Counted from the stretch's first letter, positions 28,756-36,866 are shown. The stretch: DNA of 37,600 nucleotides from Halococcus morrhuae DSM 1307 (GCF_000336695.1 NZ_AOMC01000134.1:10658-48257), one strand, 5' to 3'. Translations and numbers: made by a program. Notes: a model not told the origin generated them from the sequence alone.

Positions 28756-31467
28756 CTACGACCGTCGCGACCAGACCCAGCCGATGCCGAACACGACGAG
28801 CAGCGCACCGAGCGCCCACATCACCGACAGCGACGAGAGGATGCCGCCGTCTTCGACTTCGACGAGTTCGATCGGCACTTCGTAGGTGTTCGAGAGCTTC
28901 GACTCGCCACCCGAATCGTACTGGAAGTCGACCGACAGCGGGTATTCGCCGGCGTTCGCGTCGCCGCCAGCGCTCGCTTCGAAGGCGATCTGCTGGGTCT
29001 CGTTCGGTTCCAGCCGAGAGATGTACGCCTCGTCGCTCGCGATCGACAGCGGGTCGTCGACGAACGCCTTCGCATTGACGTTGCTGACCGTGCTCTCACG
29101 GTTGTTGGTCACGTTGAGCGTCACCGTGTCGGAGCCACCGACATCGAGGCTCGCGTTCGCCCGCTCGACGATGAACGCGTCGCTCTGTGCCCCGATGTCG
29201 ACCTGCGTGTCGAGCGTACCGCTCCGGCGCGTGTCGCCGTTCCGGTTGTCGTACTCGACGACGAACGAGAACTGCTGCCCGCCGGGTTCAGCGCTATCGG
29301 TCACCTCGACGGGGACCGAGAACGACGTCGATCCGTTCGCCGGCAGGCTACCGAGCGCGACCTCCGTCGACTGCGGTTTGACGTTCTGACTCTGGGAGAT
29401 CAACTTGATGACCGCGTTCCCCGCGTCCTGCGGGCCGCGGTTCGTGATGGTGCCCGTGACGTTGCCCTCGTCGCCGACGCTGAGCGTGCTGGACGTGTTT
29501 CCGAGGGCGAACGACTGCTCGGACTGTGGCGTGATCCCGACCGTGAACGGTCCCGACCGCCCCGGATCGCCGTCGCTGTCCTTGTACGATATCGACGTCT
29601 GTAGCGGGTAGCTTCGGGTTTCGGATTGATTGCTCGCGGTCGCGTTGACCGTGACCGTGCGCTGGGCACCCGCGGGCCACTCGCCGATGAACTGCGTGGC
29701 GTTGGCCGTCCGCCCGAACAGGATATCGCCGGTCAGCGACTGCAGCGAGACGGTCGCCTCGGAGACGTTCTCGCCCTGATTTTCGAGCGTGACGCTCACG
29801 GGTCCCTCGTCGCCGACCTGCACGTCGGACGAGGAGGAGACCACCGCGAAGTCATCGCTTTCGGCATCGATGTCGACCCGTGCGTTGAGCGGCTTGCTCT
29901 GGAGCGGGTTTCCATCCGCGTCGTAATACTGGACGACGAACGAGACCTGGCGCGCGCCGGGTTCGGCGGTACTGTTGACGAGCACCGGATACTCGAACGC
30001 CTCCGATTCGTCGGGATCGAGCCCGCCGATGACGTACTGTGACTGCCGGGGAATGATGGCGCGACTCCCGTTCGGCGAGAGCGTGATCACCGCGTCGGTG
30101 GCCTGTTCGGGCCCATCGTTGGTGATCGTTCCCGAGATCGTGCCCTCCGATCCGGCCGCGAGATCGCCGTCGACGCTACTCAGGGTGAACTCCTGTTCGC
30201 TGGCGGGGCTGACGCCGAAGGTCAGCGGCGCGGACTGCGAGGCATTGCCGTCGTCATCGTCGTACGAGACCGTCGCCTGGACGGGGTAGTCGTCCGTGTC
30301 AGCTCCCTGCATCGCGCGCGCCGTCACCTCGACCGTTCGCGATTCGCCCTCGTCCCAGTCGCCGACGTACCGACTCGTCTCCGCCGACTGGCCGAAGACC
30401 AGATCGCTCGACTGCGACTGGAGGCTGACGACCGCGTCGGTCGCATCCTCGCCGGTGTTCTCGATCGTCACCGAGACGTTGCCCGTCCCGCCGACCGACA
30501 CGTCGGCGGAGACTCCGGTGACGTTGAACTCGGCGTCCGGCGAGGCACCCGTGGCGCTGCCCGCAGCACCGCCGGCCGCTGCACCGCCTGGCGCACCGTT
30601 CGCGCCCGCTGCGCTCGGGGCACCCGCTGCCCCGGCCGCCCCGCTTGGGGCACCCCCGGCTGCTGCACCGCTCGGTGAACCACCCGCACCGCCGGCCGCC
30701 GCACGGGGCGCACCGCCAGCGGCCCCGTTCGGCGCGCTACCGGACGGTGCTGCACCCGCTCCGGGCGGTGCTGCACCGGCGGCTGCGCCACCCGGACGGC
30801 CCGCGGCCCCATCCGAACCACCGGAAGGCTGTCCGGCACCGGCCGGCGGGGCGCTCGCTCCACCGCTTCTCGACGGCCCGCCGGCACCACCGGATCCACT
30901 GGCTGGCGGCGTGGCGCTTCCGGCATCGCCCTGCGGTGCGCCACCCTCGCCAGCACCGCTGGACGGGGATTCGCCCTCACTCGGCGCTTCGCCGCCGTTA
31001 TCCCCTGATGAAGTTTCTTCATCAGTTGGGGACTGCGTCGGTGATTCGGGTTTCGGGGGAGATTTCTCGCCCGAGTCGCCCGATTCGTCCGTCGTATCCG
31101 AAGTTTCGTTGTCGTTCGTGCTCTCGGGGTTTTCCGAGGTTGTCGTGTCCGTTTCGGTCGACGTTTCTGTCTCGGTACTGGTCGATGTCGTCGTATTCTC
31201 CGTGGTAGTCGTCGTGGTCGACTCTTCGGAAGAATTCGCCGTGGTTGCCGACGTCTCGTGGGAGCCCTCGTTGTTGGCCGCCATCACCGAGGTCGAACCC
31301 GTCCCTGGCGATTCAACGGTTGTGACTTCCGTCGGCTGTTCGACGGTCGTGTTGGATCCGTTGTTCGTGCTCTCGTTCGGCAAGACATCGCCCGTGAGGA
31401 CGCCGACGACGCTACCCTGGATCGTGAGAAGAACGACGAGAACGGCGGCGAGCGCGGCCCGGTTCAT
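28756..31467 (-). CDS. Cell-surface protein with Ig-like (COG1361/NEW3-like) repeats and a low-complexity stalk
   Basis: This 903-aa protein has a signal-type N-terminus (1-26) and a Thr/Ser/Glu-rich region (about 31-155). Next comes a Gly/Ala/Pro/Ser-rich stretch (156-312) and five beta-sandwich repeats: A 313-426, B 427-539, A' 540-652, B' 653-764 and a more distant C 765-870. One C-terminal membrane helix (878-898) ends in WSRRS, so the chain should be anchored with the repeats outside. A resembles A' and B resembles B' more than A resembles B, so an A-B pair was duplicated. Many N-x-S/T sites may be glycosylated. It is the first gene of the operon with the RND and TrmB genes. A partner or substrate-delivery role for the RND protein is inferred. 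Confidence 0.87.
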   Translation of the reverse strand: MNRAALAAVLVVLLTIQGSVVGVLTGDVLPNESTNNGSNTTVEQPTEVTTVESPGTGSTSVMAANNEGSHETSATTANSSEESTTTTTTENTTTSTSTETETSTETDTTTSENPESTNDNETSDTTDESGDSGEKSPPKPESPTQSPTDEETSSGDNGGEAPSEGESPSSGAGEGGAPQGDAGSATPPASGSGGAGGPSRSGGASAPPAGAGQPSGGSDGAAGRPGGAAAGAAPPGAGAAPSGSAPNGAAGGAPRAAAGGAGGSPSGAAAGGAPSGAAGAAGAPSAAGANGAPGGAAAGGAAGSATGASPDAEFNVTGVSADVSVGGTGNVSVTIENTGEDATDAVVSLQSQSSDLVFGQSAETSRYVGDWDEGESRTVEVTARAMQGADTDDYPVQATVSYDDDDGNASQSAPLTFGVSPASEQEFTLSSVDGDLAAGSEGTISGTITNDGPEQATDAVITLSPNGSRAIIPRQSQYVIGGLDPDESEAFEYPVLVNSTAEPGARQVSFVVQYYDADGNPLQSKPLNARVDIDAESDDFAVVSSSSDVQVGDEGPVSVTLENQGENVSEATVSLQSLTGDILFGRTANATQFIGEWPAGAQRTVTVNATASNQSETRSYPLQTSISYKDSDGDPGRSGPFTVGITPQSEQSFALGNTSSTLSVGDEGNVTGTITNRGPQDAGNAVIKLISQSQNVKPQSTEVALGSLPANGSTSFSVPVEVTDSAEPGGQQFSFVVEYDNRNGDTRRSGTLDTQVDIGAQSDAFIVERANASLDVGGSDTVTLNVTNNRESTVSNVNAKAFVDDPLSIASDEAYISRLEPNETQQIAFEASAGGDANAGEYPLSVDFQYDSGGESKLSNTYEVPIELVEVEDGGILSSLSVMWALGALLVVFGIGWVWSRRS
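29176..30531 (-). repeat. Two A-B pairs of Ig-like repeats in the surface protein gene
   Basis: Units in transcription order are A (30190-30531), B (29851-30189), A' (29512-29850) and B' (29176-29511), all 112-114 codons. A and A' share VVSLQSQSSDLVFGQSAET versus TVSLQSLTGDILFGRTANA and the Y(V/I)GxW pattern. B and B' share GTITN(D/R)GP and the SAEPG(A/G)(R/Q)Q pattern. A more divergent fifth unit follows (28858-29175). Confidence 0.8.
30532..31002 (-). repeat. Gly/Ala/Pro/Ser low-complexity tract in the surface protein gene
   Basis: Codons 156-312 encode an almost pure Gly/Ala/Pro/Ser stretch rich in GGA, GGAP and AGGAG-type units. The DNA is a chain of similar GCC/GGC-rich words, prone to slipped-strand length change. 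The protein segment probably forms a flexible stalk between the anchored repeats and the Thr/Ser-rich N-terminus. Confidence 0.7.
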
Positions 31468-31531
31468 TCACCACTCCTCCGCAGCGACCGCCTGCTCGTC
31501 GATTGCGGCCCATCGAGAAGGTCCGTCCCTC

Positions 31532-31581
31532 CTGTGTGTATTCTCCTACTGACGGCACTCATACTACGTCGATACACACAG
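31532..31581 (-). promoter_or_regulatory. Long-spaced inverted repeat in the leader of the surface protein operon
   Basis: CTGTGTGTA (31532-31540) and TACACACAG (31573-31581) are perfect 9-base inverted repeats with a 32-base spacer. Their centres are 41 bases apart, close to four helical turns, so two bound dimers would sit on the same DNA face. They flank the expected transcript start. An operator for the operon's own TrmB-type regulator is a reasonable guess. Confidence 0.5.
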
Positions 31582-31586
31582 CTAAC

Positions 31587-31595
31587 AGTTATACG
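31587..31595 (-). promoter_or_regulatory. Candidate TATA box of the surface protein/RND/TrmB operon
   Basis: Minus-strand GTATAACTG would start transcription near 31563, giving a leader of roughly 95 bases, longer than for most genes in this window. Confidence 0.45.
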
Positions 31596-31633
31596 GCTTT
31601 CGGAATCCGCAACGCAGCGAGTGAAACGCGGCG

Positions 31634-32833
31634 TCAGAACGTCGAGATGTCGCCCTCGATGACGCGTTCGGTCAGCCCGGTGATGTCGGCGAGTTCGCGG
31701 TCGACGATCGTGCGGATCTCGTCATCGACGTCGCCGACGGCGATGCCCGCCTCGGTGCTCACGTGGATGTCGGCGACGTGTGGCTGGTCGACGGGGCGGC
31801 CGATCTGGCTCAGCAGTCTGACCCGGAGATCGCGGATGCCGGCCACGTCGTCGACGACGCGCTCGGCGATCTCCGTCGAGAGGAGGTTGTAGATCTTGCC
31901 GATGTGGTTGACCGGGTTCTTGCCCGAGGTGGCCTCCATACTCATCGAGCGGTTCGGCGTGATGAGCCCGTTCGCGCGGTTGCCCCGCCCGACGGAGCCG
32001 TCGTCACCCTGCTCGGCGGAGGTGCCGGTGGTCGTGAGATAGATCGAGCCCGCATCGTAGTCGTCGGCGGTGTTCACGTCGATCGAGACCGCCCGATCGG
32101 TGTACTCGCCCGCGAGCTCGGCGACGTATTCGCGGACTTCCTCGACTGCCGCCGCGTACTCCTCGACGTCTCCGATATACGTATCTACCATCGCGGCCGC
32201 CACGGTGATGTCGATTGCGTCGCCCTCGCGCTTGCCCATCACCTTCACGTCGGGGCCGAGCTCGGGATGCTCGGCGGCGTACTCGCCGGTGAGTCGTCGT
32301 TCGGCGTTCAGGACGATCTCCTCGGTTTCCGAGAGCGGCGCGTGACCCACGCCATAGCTCGTGTCGTTTGCCATCGCCACGCCGCCCTCGCCGAAGACGT
32401 CACGGAGGTCGCCGCTGCCCTCGCCGAGTTTGACGTCGATCACGATGTCGGTGCCGACGTCGAGTTCGGGGACGTGCGCTTCGAGATACTGGCGGGCCGC
32501 CCGGAGCGCGATCGGTTCGGTGGGGATCGTCGTCCCTTCGTACTCGCTGGTCGCGCGCCCGACGATGAGCAGGTAGATCGGTTCGACGACCTCGCCGCCG
32601 CCGAAGGCGGGGGCTGCGCTGCCGGCGACCAGCTGGGTCTCGTCGGTGTTGTAGTGGAGGATCCGTCCGACGCGATCGAGATAGGCCGCCGCGAGCGCCC
32701 GCGAGACGCTCTCGGCGATGCCGTCACACAGCGAGTCGGGATGGCCGATCCCCTTTCGCTCGACGATCTCGACCGGTTCGTCCTCGGCGGCCGGCCGATC
32801 GAGCGCCGCCACGCGGATGTTGCGTTCGGTCAT
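31634..32833 (-). CDS. metK: S-adenosylmethionine synthetase, archaeal type
   Basis: This 399-aa enzyme makes S-adenosylmethionine from ATP and methionine. It is the archaeal type (MAT-gamma), nearly unrelated in sequence to bacterial MetK, with [18 protein letters not shown] (25-42) at the ATP site, [15 protein letters not shown], and [26 protein letters not shown] further on. The length is normal. A strong TATA-like box lies at 32858-32866. Its stop codon lies about 165 bases from the start of the surface protein operon on the same strand; that gap holds a separate promoter. Confidence 0.97.
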   Translation of the reverse strand: MTERNIRVAALDRPAAEDEPVEIVERKGIGHPDSLCDGIAESVSRALAAAYLDRVGRILHYNTDETQLVAGSAAPAFGGGEVVEPIYLLIVGRATSEYEGTTIPTEPIALRAARQYLEAHVPELDVGTDIVIDVKLGEGSGDLRDVFGEGGVAMANDTSYGVGHAPLSETEEIVLNAERRLTGEYAAEHPELGPDVKVMGKREGDAIDITVAAAMVDTYIGDVEEYAAAVEEVREYVAELAGEYTDRAVSIDVNTADDYDAGSIYLTTTGTSAEQGDDGSVGRGNRANGLITPNRSMSMEATSGKNPVNHIGKIYNLLSTEIAERVVDDVAGIRDLRVRLLSQIGRPVDQPHVADIHVSTEAGIAVGDVDDEIRTIVDRELADITGLTERVIEGDISTF

Positions 32834-32857
32834 GCCGTGGGTTCGCCGCCGCCCGGC

Positions 32858-32866
32858 CTATAACTT
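32858..32866 (-). promoter_or_regulatory. TATA-like box of metK
   Basis: Minus-strand AAGTTATAG is centred about 28 bases before the metK ATG. Confidence 0.6.
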
Positions 32867-32901
32867 GCGGAAACCTTCGCGCGCCCGGAGATAACCAGTA
32901 G

Positions 32902-33456
32902 TTATTCGTTCGGCGGTCGGTCGTCCGTTTCGGCCGCGGACAGCAGTTCGAGATAGGAGGTCCGGATCTGCTCTCCCGGATCGCAGTCGAGCGCCGCCAA
33001 GAGGTCGCGCACGCCATCGCGCACGCGTTCGATCTCGTCTTCGGTTTCGGCCTCACCCTCGACCTCGACGAACGTGCCGAGCCCCGCCACCGAATCGAGC
33101 GCGACGGTGTAGTCCCGACAGCGAAATTTCTCGCGGGTCTTCTCGACGGTCGCGGCGGGAGTGAACCCGAGCGCGTCGAGGACGTTCGCCATCTCCTCGG
33201 CGCTTCCGATCGCCGTCTCGTGTTCGGCACGGGTCTTCGATTGGTCATCGACGAGCGGCCCCTTGTAGGTGAGTTGCGCTCCATCGTCCTCGCGGCGAAT
33301 CCTGAGCGCCTCGTCGGTCTCGGGAAAGCTCCGATGTGGCGCGTCGTAGTACGTATCGACCTGCTTGACGGTGCCCACGGCGTCGGCATCGAGCGCCGAT
33401 AGCCGCTCGCGGACCGGTTCGTGGGGGCTGGCGACCTTGCACTCGACTTCGTACAC
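32902..33456 (-). CDS. CYTH domain protein (class IV adenylate cyclase-like / triphosphatase)
   Basis: This 184-aa protein begins with the ExExK motif of CYTH enzymes (MYEVECKV; Glu3, Glu5 and Lys7) and continues with VDTYYDAPHRSF, ALRIRREDDGAQLTYKGP and a C-terminal VALDSVAGLGTFVEVEGEAE strand, all typical of the triphosphate tunnel. It could be an adenylate cyclase of class IV, but in archaea inorganic triphosphatase or thiamine-triphosphatase-like activity is equally possible. The start is a GTG at 33456, just before the ExExK motif; the longer ATG version adds residues that overlap the amphi-Trp gene and do not fit. It lies 25 bases after the amphi-Trp gene on the same strand. Confidence 0.9.
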   Translation of the reverse strand: MYEVECKVASPHEPVRERLSALDADAVGTVKQVDTYYDAPHRSFPETDEALRIRREDDGAQLTYKGPLVDDQSKTRAEHETAIGSAEEMANVLDALGFTPAATVEKTREKFRCRDYTVALDSVAGLGTFVEVEGEAETEDEIERVRDGVRDLLAALDCDPGEQIRTSYLELLSAAETDDRPPNE

Positions 33457-33481
33457 GGGGGCCGTTCGTCCGGGACGGAAA

Positions 33482-33724
33482 CTACTCTTCGGCTTTCCAG
33501 TGGAGGTCGATGCTGATCGACTCGCGTTTGTCACCGAGCATCGGCTCCCGCTCACTCACCTCGATCTCGTACTCGACGGTGTCGCGCGGCGTGAGTGCGA
33601 CCGACTTGTTGCCGGCGAGGACCGTCATCTCGGCGTCCCCGCGCAGCTCGTTCGCGAGCGATTCGAGCGCTTCGGCGGCCTCGTCGCGCGAGAGGGACTG
33701 ACTCGCTTCGGTCGTGTCTGCCAT
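33482..33724 (-). CDS. Amphi-Trp domain protein
   Basis: This 80-aa protein matches the small amphi-Trp family (as I recall it, TIGR04354). It has an N-terminal helix with DEAAEALESLANEL, then strands with VLAGNKSVALTPRDTVEYEIE and a closing ISIDLHWKAEE holding the characteristic tryptophan. The function is unknown. It shares a strand with the CYTH gene, which starts 25 bases after its stop codon, so the two are probably co-transcribed. A TATA-like box lies at 33748-33756. Confidence 0.85.
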   Translation of the reverse strand: MADTTEASQSLSRDEAAEALESLANELRGDAEMTVLAGNKSVALTPRDTVEYEIEVSEREPMLGDKRESISIDLHWKAEE

Positions 33725-33747
33725 ACTCGACAGAGGACGTTCCGGTT

Positions 33748-33756
33748 CCTAAACCT
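33748..33756 (-). promoter_or_regulatory. TATA-like box of the amphi-Trp/CYTH unit
   Basis: Minus-strand AGGTTTAGG is centred about 28 bases before the ATG at 33724. Confidence 0.5.
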
Positions 33757-33841
33757 GTCCCCTGCACGAACGGCGACGGCGTCGCTCGCTTGTAAGGCAT
33801 GAGCAGCGCGATCCGTCGTCTGCAGGCGAACGTGAAGCAAC

Positions 33842-33851
33842 GTTCTTAAAC
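33842..33851 (+). promoter_or_regulatory. TATA-like box of the FKBP gene
   Basis: GTTCTTAAAC is centred about 28 bases before the ATG at 33874. A purine-rich GGGGAGGT sits directly before the ATG. Confidence 0.55.
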
Positions 33852-33873
33852 GTCGAACGGGAGTTGGGGAGGT

Positions 33874-34827
33874 ATGAGCGACGAAGCAAGCGAACAGTCC
33901 GCATCGGACGCCGACGAGGAAGCCGCAAGCGGGATTCAGGAGGGTGATTTCGTCCGTCTCGCCTACACTGCCCGGTCGGTCGAGAACGACCAGCTCGTCG
34001 ATACGACCGACGAGGAGGTCGCCGAGGAGGAGGGCGTCGACGACCAGCAACAGAGCTTCGAGCCGCGCGTCATCGCGGTCGGCGCGGGCCATCTCTTCGA
34101 CACCGTCGAGGAGGATTTCACCGGCGGTGAAGCCGGCGATTCGGGCACCGTGACCGTCCCTGCCGACGAGGCCTTCGGCGAGTACGACGAGGACGAGGTT
34201 CGGACCGTGAGCGCCGACCGCATCCCCGAGGACGACCGCTATCCGGGCGGCCACGTCGACATCGACGGCGAGCACGGCCACGTCGAGACGATCATCGGCG
34301 GGCGCGCACGCGTGGACTTCAACCACCCGCTCGCCGGCCAGGACGTCGAGTACGACTACGAGGTGCTCGACACGGTCGACGACCGCCTCGAACAGGCCGA
34401 CGGGATGCTCGGCATGTACTTCGACGCCGACTTCGACATGCGGATCGAGACCGACGAGGTCGAAGAAGAGCAGATGGTCGAGCCCGACGAGGACGAAGAC
34501 GACGAGGAGAGCGAACCCGAGTTCGAGACCGAAATCGTCGAGAAGGAGACGCTCTACATCGAGCAGTCGCCCCAGCTCCAGTTTGACCAGCAGTGGATGA
34601 TGGGCAAACAGCAGATCCTGGGCGATCTCATCGACCGGCTCGATCTCGACCGTGTGGTCGTCGAGGAGGTCATCGACGGCACTGGCGGGATGATGGGCGG
34701 CATGGGTGGCATGATGGGCGGTATGGGTGGCGGCGGTGGCGAGGCCGACCTGGATGCCATCGAAGAAGAGCTCGAGGATGCCGACGTGGACGTCGACGAC
34801 ATCACCGACGAACTCGACGAGGAATAA
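33874..34827 (+). CDS. FKBP-type peptidyl-prolyl isomerase (SlyD-like) with a Gly-Met tail
   Basis: This 317-aa protein is a long archaeal FKBP/SlyD-type prolyl isomerase and chaperone. The FKBP part starts near residue 21 (IQEGDFVRLAYTARSVENDQ), with the inserted-in-flap domain (about 90-145) and the returning strand RVDFNHPLAGQDVEYDYEV (146-164). A C-terminal domain (about 165-265) follows, interrupted by an acidic run at 194-220. The end has a Gly/Met-rich tract (270-289, GGMMGGMGGMMGGMGGGGG) and a final acidic helix. The Gly-Met run resembles the C-terminal tail of GroEL-type chaperonins. The cell location is probably the cytoplasm. Transcription likely starts at or near the ATG. Confidence 0.93.
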   Translation: MSDEASEQSASDADEEAASGIQEGDFVRLAYTARSVENDQLVDTTDEEVAEEEGVDDQQQSFEPRVIAVGAGHLFDTVEEDFTGGEAGDSGTVTVPADEAFGEYDEDEVRTVSADRIPEDDRYPGGHVDIDGEHGHVETIIGGRARVDFNHPLAGQDVEYDYEVLDTVDDRLEQADGMLGMYFDADFDMRIETDEVEEEQMVEPDEDEDDEESEPEFETEIVEKETLYIEQSPQLQFDQQWMMGKQQILGDLIDRLDLDRVVVEEVIDGTGGMMGGMGGMMGGMGGGGGEADLDAIEEELEDADVDVDDITDELDEE

Positions 34828-34844
34828 CGACCCCACACCGGACC

Positions 34845-35171
34845 TTAAACGCGCTCGTACTGCCGATAGCCCCAGTCGCCGAGGTAGACGAGTCCGCCGA
34901 GAACGAGCAGCGCGACGACGAAACCGAATCCATTGATGACGGTCCCCGCGATGCCCGCGAGAACGATGACGACGCCGAACGCGACCGGGTAGAGCGGATG
35001 TTCGCGGATCGTATCGACCGCCGCCAGCACGAGCAACAGCCCGCTGAGAAAGCCGACGACGGCGAAGACGGGGTTGCCGAAGTCGCTGAGCGCGACCGTG
35101 ACGACCAGCCCGACGAGCACGATCTGGGCGGCGAGGCGTCGGAGGTCGAACGCCGGCTCTGCGGTTGCCAT
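34845..35171 (-). CDS. Small four-helix membrane protein, function unknown
   Basis: This 108-aa protein has about four hydrophobic segments (roughly 13-28, 33-48, 60-75 and 78-98), with short charged links such as DTIREHPLYP. I do not recognise a family. I use the ATG at 35171 because of the TATA-like box (35196-35205) 25-34 bases upstream; the longer frame adds a positively charged stretch unlike a haloarchaeal protein. It is convergent with the FKBP gene (17-base gap). Confidence 0.75.
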   Translation of the reverse strand: MATAEPAFDLRRLAAQIVLVGLVVTVALSDFGNPVFAVVGFLSGLLLVLAAVDTIREHPLYPVAFGVVIVLAGIAGTVINGFGFVVALLVLGGLVYLGDWGYRQYERV

Positions 35172-35195
35172 TGCGGGCGCTGTCGGCCGGCCGTC

Positions 35196-35205
35196 GCATA
35201 AACGC
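35196..35205 (-). promoter_or_regulatory. TATA-like box of the four-helix membrane protein gene
   Basis: Minus-strand GCGTTTATGC is centred about 29 bases before the ATG at 35171. Confidence 0.5.
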
Positions 35206-35230
35206 TCCGCCGGAGACAGCCGCCGTCTCA

Positions 35231-35857
35231 TTACGCGATATCGCGACTGGTGTCGACGGCGACCCGATCGGTCAGGGTGAGTTTGAGCGTCTCGGTGAGT
35301 GCACGCCCGCCGCGGAACTTCGGCACCGCGAGGCGGTTCTCGACCGTCGCGCCGGTCGTGTCGGTCGTGAGCCGGAAGATTACGTCCGCCAAGTGTTCGG
35401 TACTGTCGCGCAGGGGCGAGACGTCACGCCCGTCGAGGCAGTGCAACACGGCGAGGCTTCCAGTGTTGTTGAGGCGTCGACGCAGACCGGCCATGAACTC
35501 CAGAAACGCCGGGCGCTCGGCGCGCTCGATCGCCGAGTGTGAGTCGACGACGACCGTCGAACGCTCGGGGAGGTCGTCGAGGACGGTGAGCGCTTCGTCG
35601 ATCGGCTCGTCAGAATCGACCGCCTGGATCGTCGGTTCGCCGGTATCCACGTTCGTTCGTTCGATATTCGCCGAGACGACCGCTGCGGGTCGCTCGAACG
35701 TGAGATAGAGTGTTTCGCGCGGCACCACGAACTCGGCGAGCAGGAGTTCGGCCTGGCTCGCCGGCGGGGCCGAAAGGGCGACGATGCTCCCCGCTGGAAC
35801 CCCACCCCCGAGTCGGTTGTCGAGAACGTCGATGCCGGTCGGCAGGCGCGTTGACAT
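35231..35857 (-). CDS. RecA/KaiC-like protein with a degenerate P-loop
   Basis: This 208-aa protein begins like RecA/RadA/KaiC proteins (MSTRLPTGIDVLDNRLGGGVPAGSIVAL), but where the Walker A GxxGxGKT should be it reads APPASQAE (30-37), with no lysine. A Walker B-like strand is kept (RSTVVVDSHSAIE, Asp105). The rest follows the fold, including an internal LAVLHCLDGRDVSPL strand. ATP hydrolysis is thus unlikely; a structural or sensing role is more probable. The long upstream frame is an antisense shadow of pyrB. It is divergent from pyrB with the two TATA-like boxes about 25 bases apart, so a regulatory link to pyrimidine synthesis can be imagined but is not shown. Confidence 0.8.
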   Translation of the reverse strand: MSTRLPTGIDVLDNRLGGGVPAGSIVALSAPPASQAELLLAEFVVPRETLYLTFERPAAVVSANIERTNVDTGEPTIQAVDSDEPIDEALTVLDDLPERSTVVVDSHSAIERAERPAFLEFMAGLRRRLNNTGSLAVLHCLDGRDVSPLRDSTEHLADVIFRLTTDTTGATVENRLAVPKFRGGRALTETLKLTLTDRVAVDTSRDIA

Positions 35858-35880
35858 TGGATTATCTTTCTGATGAGGCT

Positions 35881-35924
35881 GGATAAAGCTTGCCGGCGGA
35901 CGGGGCGTGTCGGGGGATTCAAGA
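35881..35924. promoter_or_regulatory. Divergent promoters of the RecA-like gene and pyrBI
   Basis: On the minus strand AGCTTTATCC (35881-35890) is centred 28 bases before the ATG at 35857. On the plus strand GATTCAAGA (35916-35924) is centred 29 bases before the GTG at 35949, which supports that start. The two promoters almost touch and may influence one another. Confidence 0.5.
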
Positions 35925-35948
35925 CGAGTCGGTGCCCGGCTGTATGCA

Positions 35949-36866
35949 GTGACCCACGACCACGTCATCAGCGCCAAGAGCCTCTCACGGGCGGACATCG
36001 AGACGGTGCTCGATCGCGCGGCCGAGATCGATCGATCTCCGCCGGACCGGGATCGCCACGCCGACGATCTGCTCGCGCTCTGTTTTTTCGAGCCGAGCAC
36101 GCGCACGCACATGAGTTTCGAGACGGCGATCAAGCGCTTGGGTGGGGATGCACTCGACATGGGGCCGGTCGAGTCCTCCAGCGCGACCAAAGGTGAGAGC
36201 CTCGCCGACACCGTGCGCGTCGTCGAGGGCTACGCCGACGCGCTCGTGCTGCGCCACCCCAGCGAGGGCGCGGCGCAGATGGCGAGCGAGTTCGTCGACA
36301 TCCCGTTGATCAACGCGGGCGATGGGGCCGGCCAGCATCCGACCCAGACGCTGCTCGATCTCTACACGATGCGCGAGGCGGCCGGCGATCTCGCCGATCT
36401 GACGGTGGGCATCATGGGCGATCTGAAATACGGGCGAACCGTCCACTCGCTGGCCTACGCGCTCACGAAGTTCGACGCCCGCCAGCATTTCGTCAGTCCC
36501 GAGAGCCTCAGCCTCCCCCGGAGCGTCCGCTACGATCTCCACGAGTCGGGCGCGCGGCTCAAGGAACACACCGATCTCGACGCCGTCATAGAGGAACTCG
36601 ACGTCCTCTACGTCACTCGCATCCAGCGCGAGCGCTTCCCCGACGAGAACGAGTACCGACAGATCGCCGGCGAGTACCGCATCGACGCCGCAACACTTGA
36701 GGACGCGCGCGAGGAGTGCGTGGTGATGCACCCCCTACCCCGAGTGGACGAGATCGCCCCCGACGTCGACGCGACGCAGCACGCACACTACTTCGAGCAG
36801 GCGCACAACGCGGTTCCCGTACGGATGGCGTTGCTCGATCTGCTGCTCTCGGAGGACGACCGATGA
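35949..36866 (+). CDS. pyrB: Aspartate carbamoyltransferase, catalytic chain
   Basis: This 305-aa enzyme joins carbamoyl phosphate and aspartate, the first committed step of pyrimidine synthesis. The carbamoyl phosphate loop is intact ([21 protein letters not shown], Ser50-Thr51-Arg52-Thr53), followed by HPSEGAAQM, the later [12 protein letters not shown] loop and the [10 protein letters not shown] motif. I use the GTG at 35949: it gives the family's usual length and start ([14 protein letters not shown]), while the upstream codons do not fit. It overlaps pyrI by 4 bases (ATGA), so catalytic and regulatory chains are made together to form the allosteric holoenzyme. Confidence 0.97.
   Translation: MTHDHVISAKSLSRADIETVLDRAAEIDRSPPDRDRHADDLLALCFFEPSTRTHMSFETAIKRLGGDALDMGPVESSSATKGESLADTVRVVEGYADALVLRHPSEGAAQMASEFVDIPLINAGDGAGQHPTQTLLDLYTMREAAGDLADLTVGIMGDLKYGRTVHSLAYALTKFDARQHFVSPESLSLPRSVRYDLHESGARLKEHTDLDAVIEELDVLYVTRIQRERFPDENEYRQIAGEYRIDAATLEDAREECVVMHPLPRVDEIAPDVDATQHAHYFEQAHNAVPVRMALLDLLLSEDDR

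Noticed and set aside
27215-28819. 534-codon minus-strand frame within the RND gene
   Set aside because: Same strand, different frame from a clear RND protein; its product is Arg-rich and has no membrane segments.
30296-31552. Pro/Ala-rich 418-codon plus-strand frame
   Set aside because: It is the mirror of the Gly/Ala-rich stalk of the surface protein; the low-complexity product arises from reading that tract backwards.
33625-35199. 524-codon minus-strand frame opposite the FKBP gene
   Set aside because: Antisense to a certain FKBP gene; it would also bridge two separate genes and carries a Val/Leu/Asp mirror composition.
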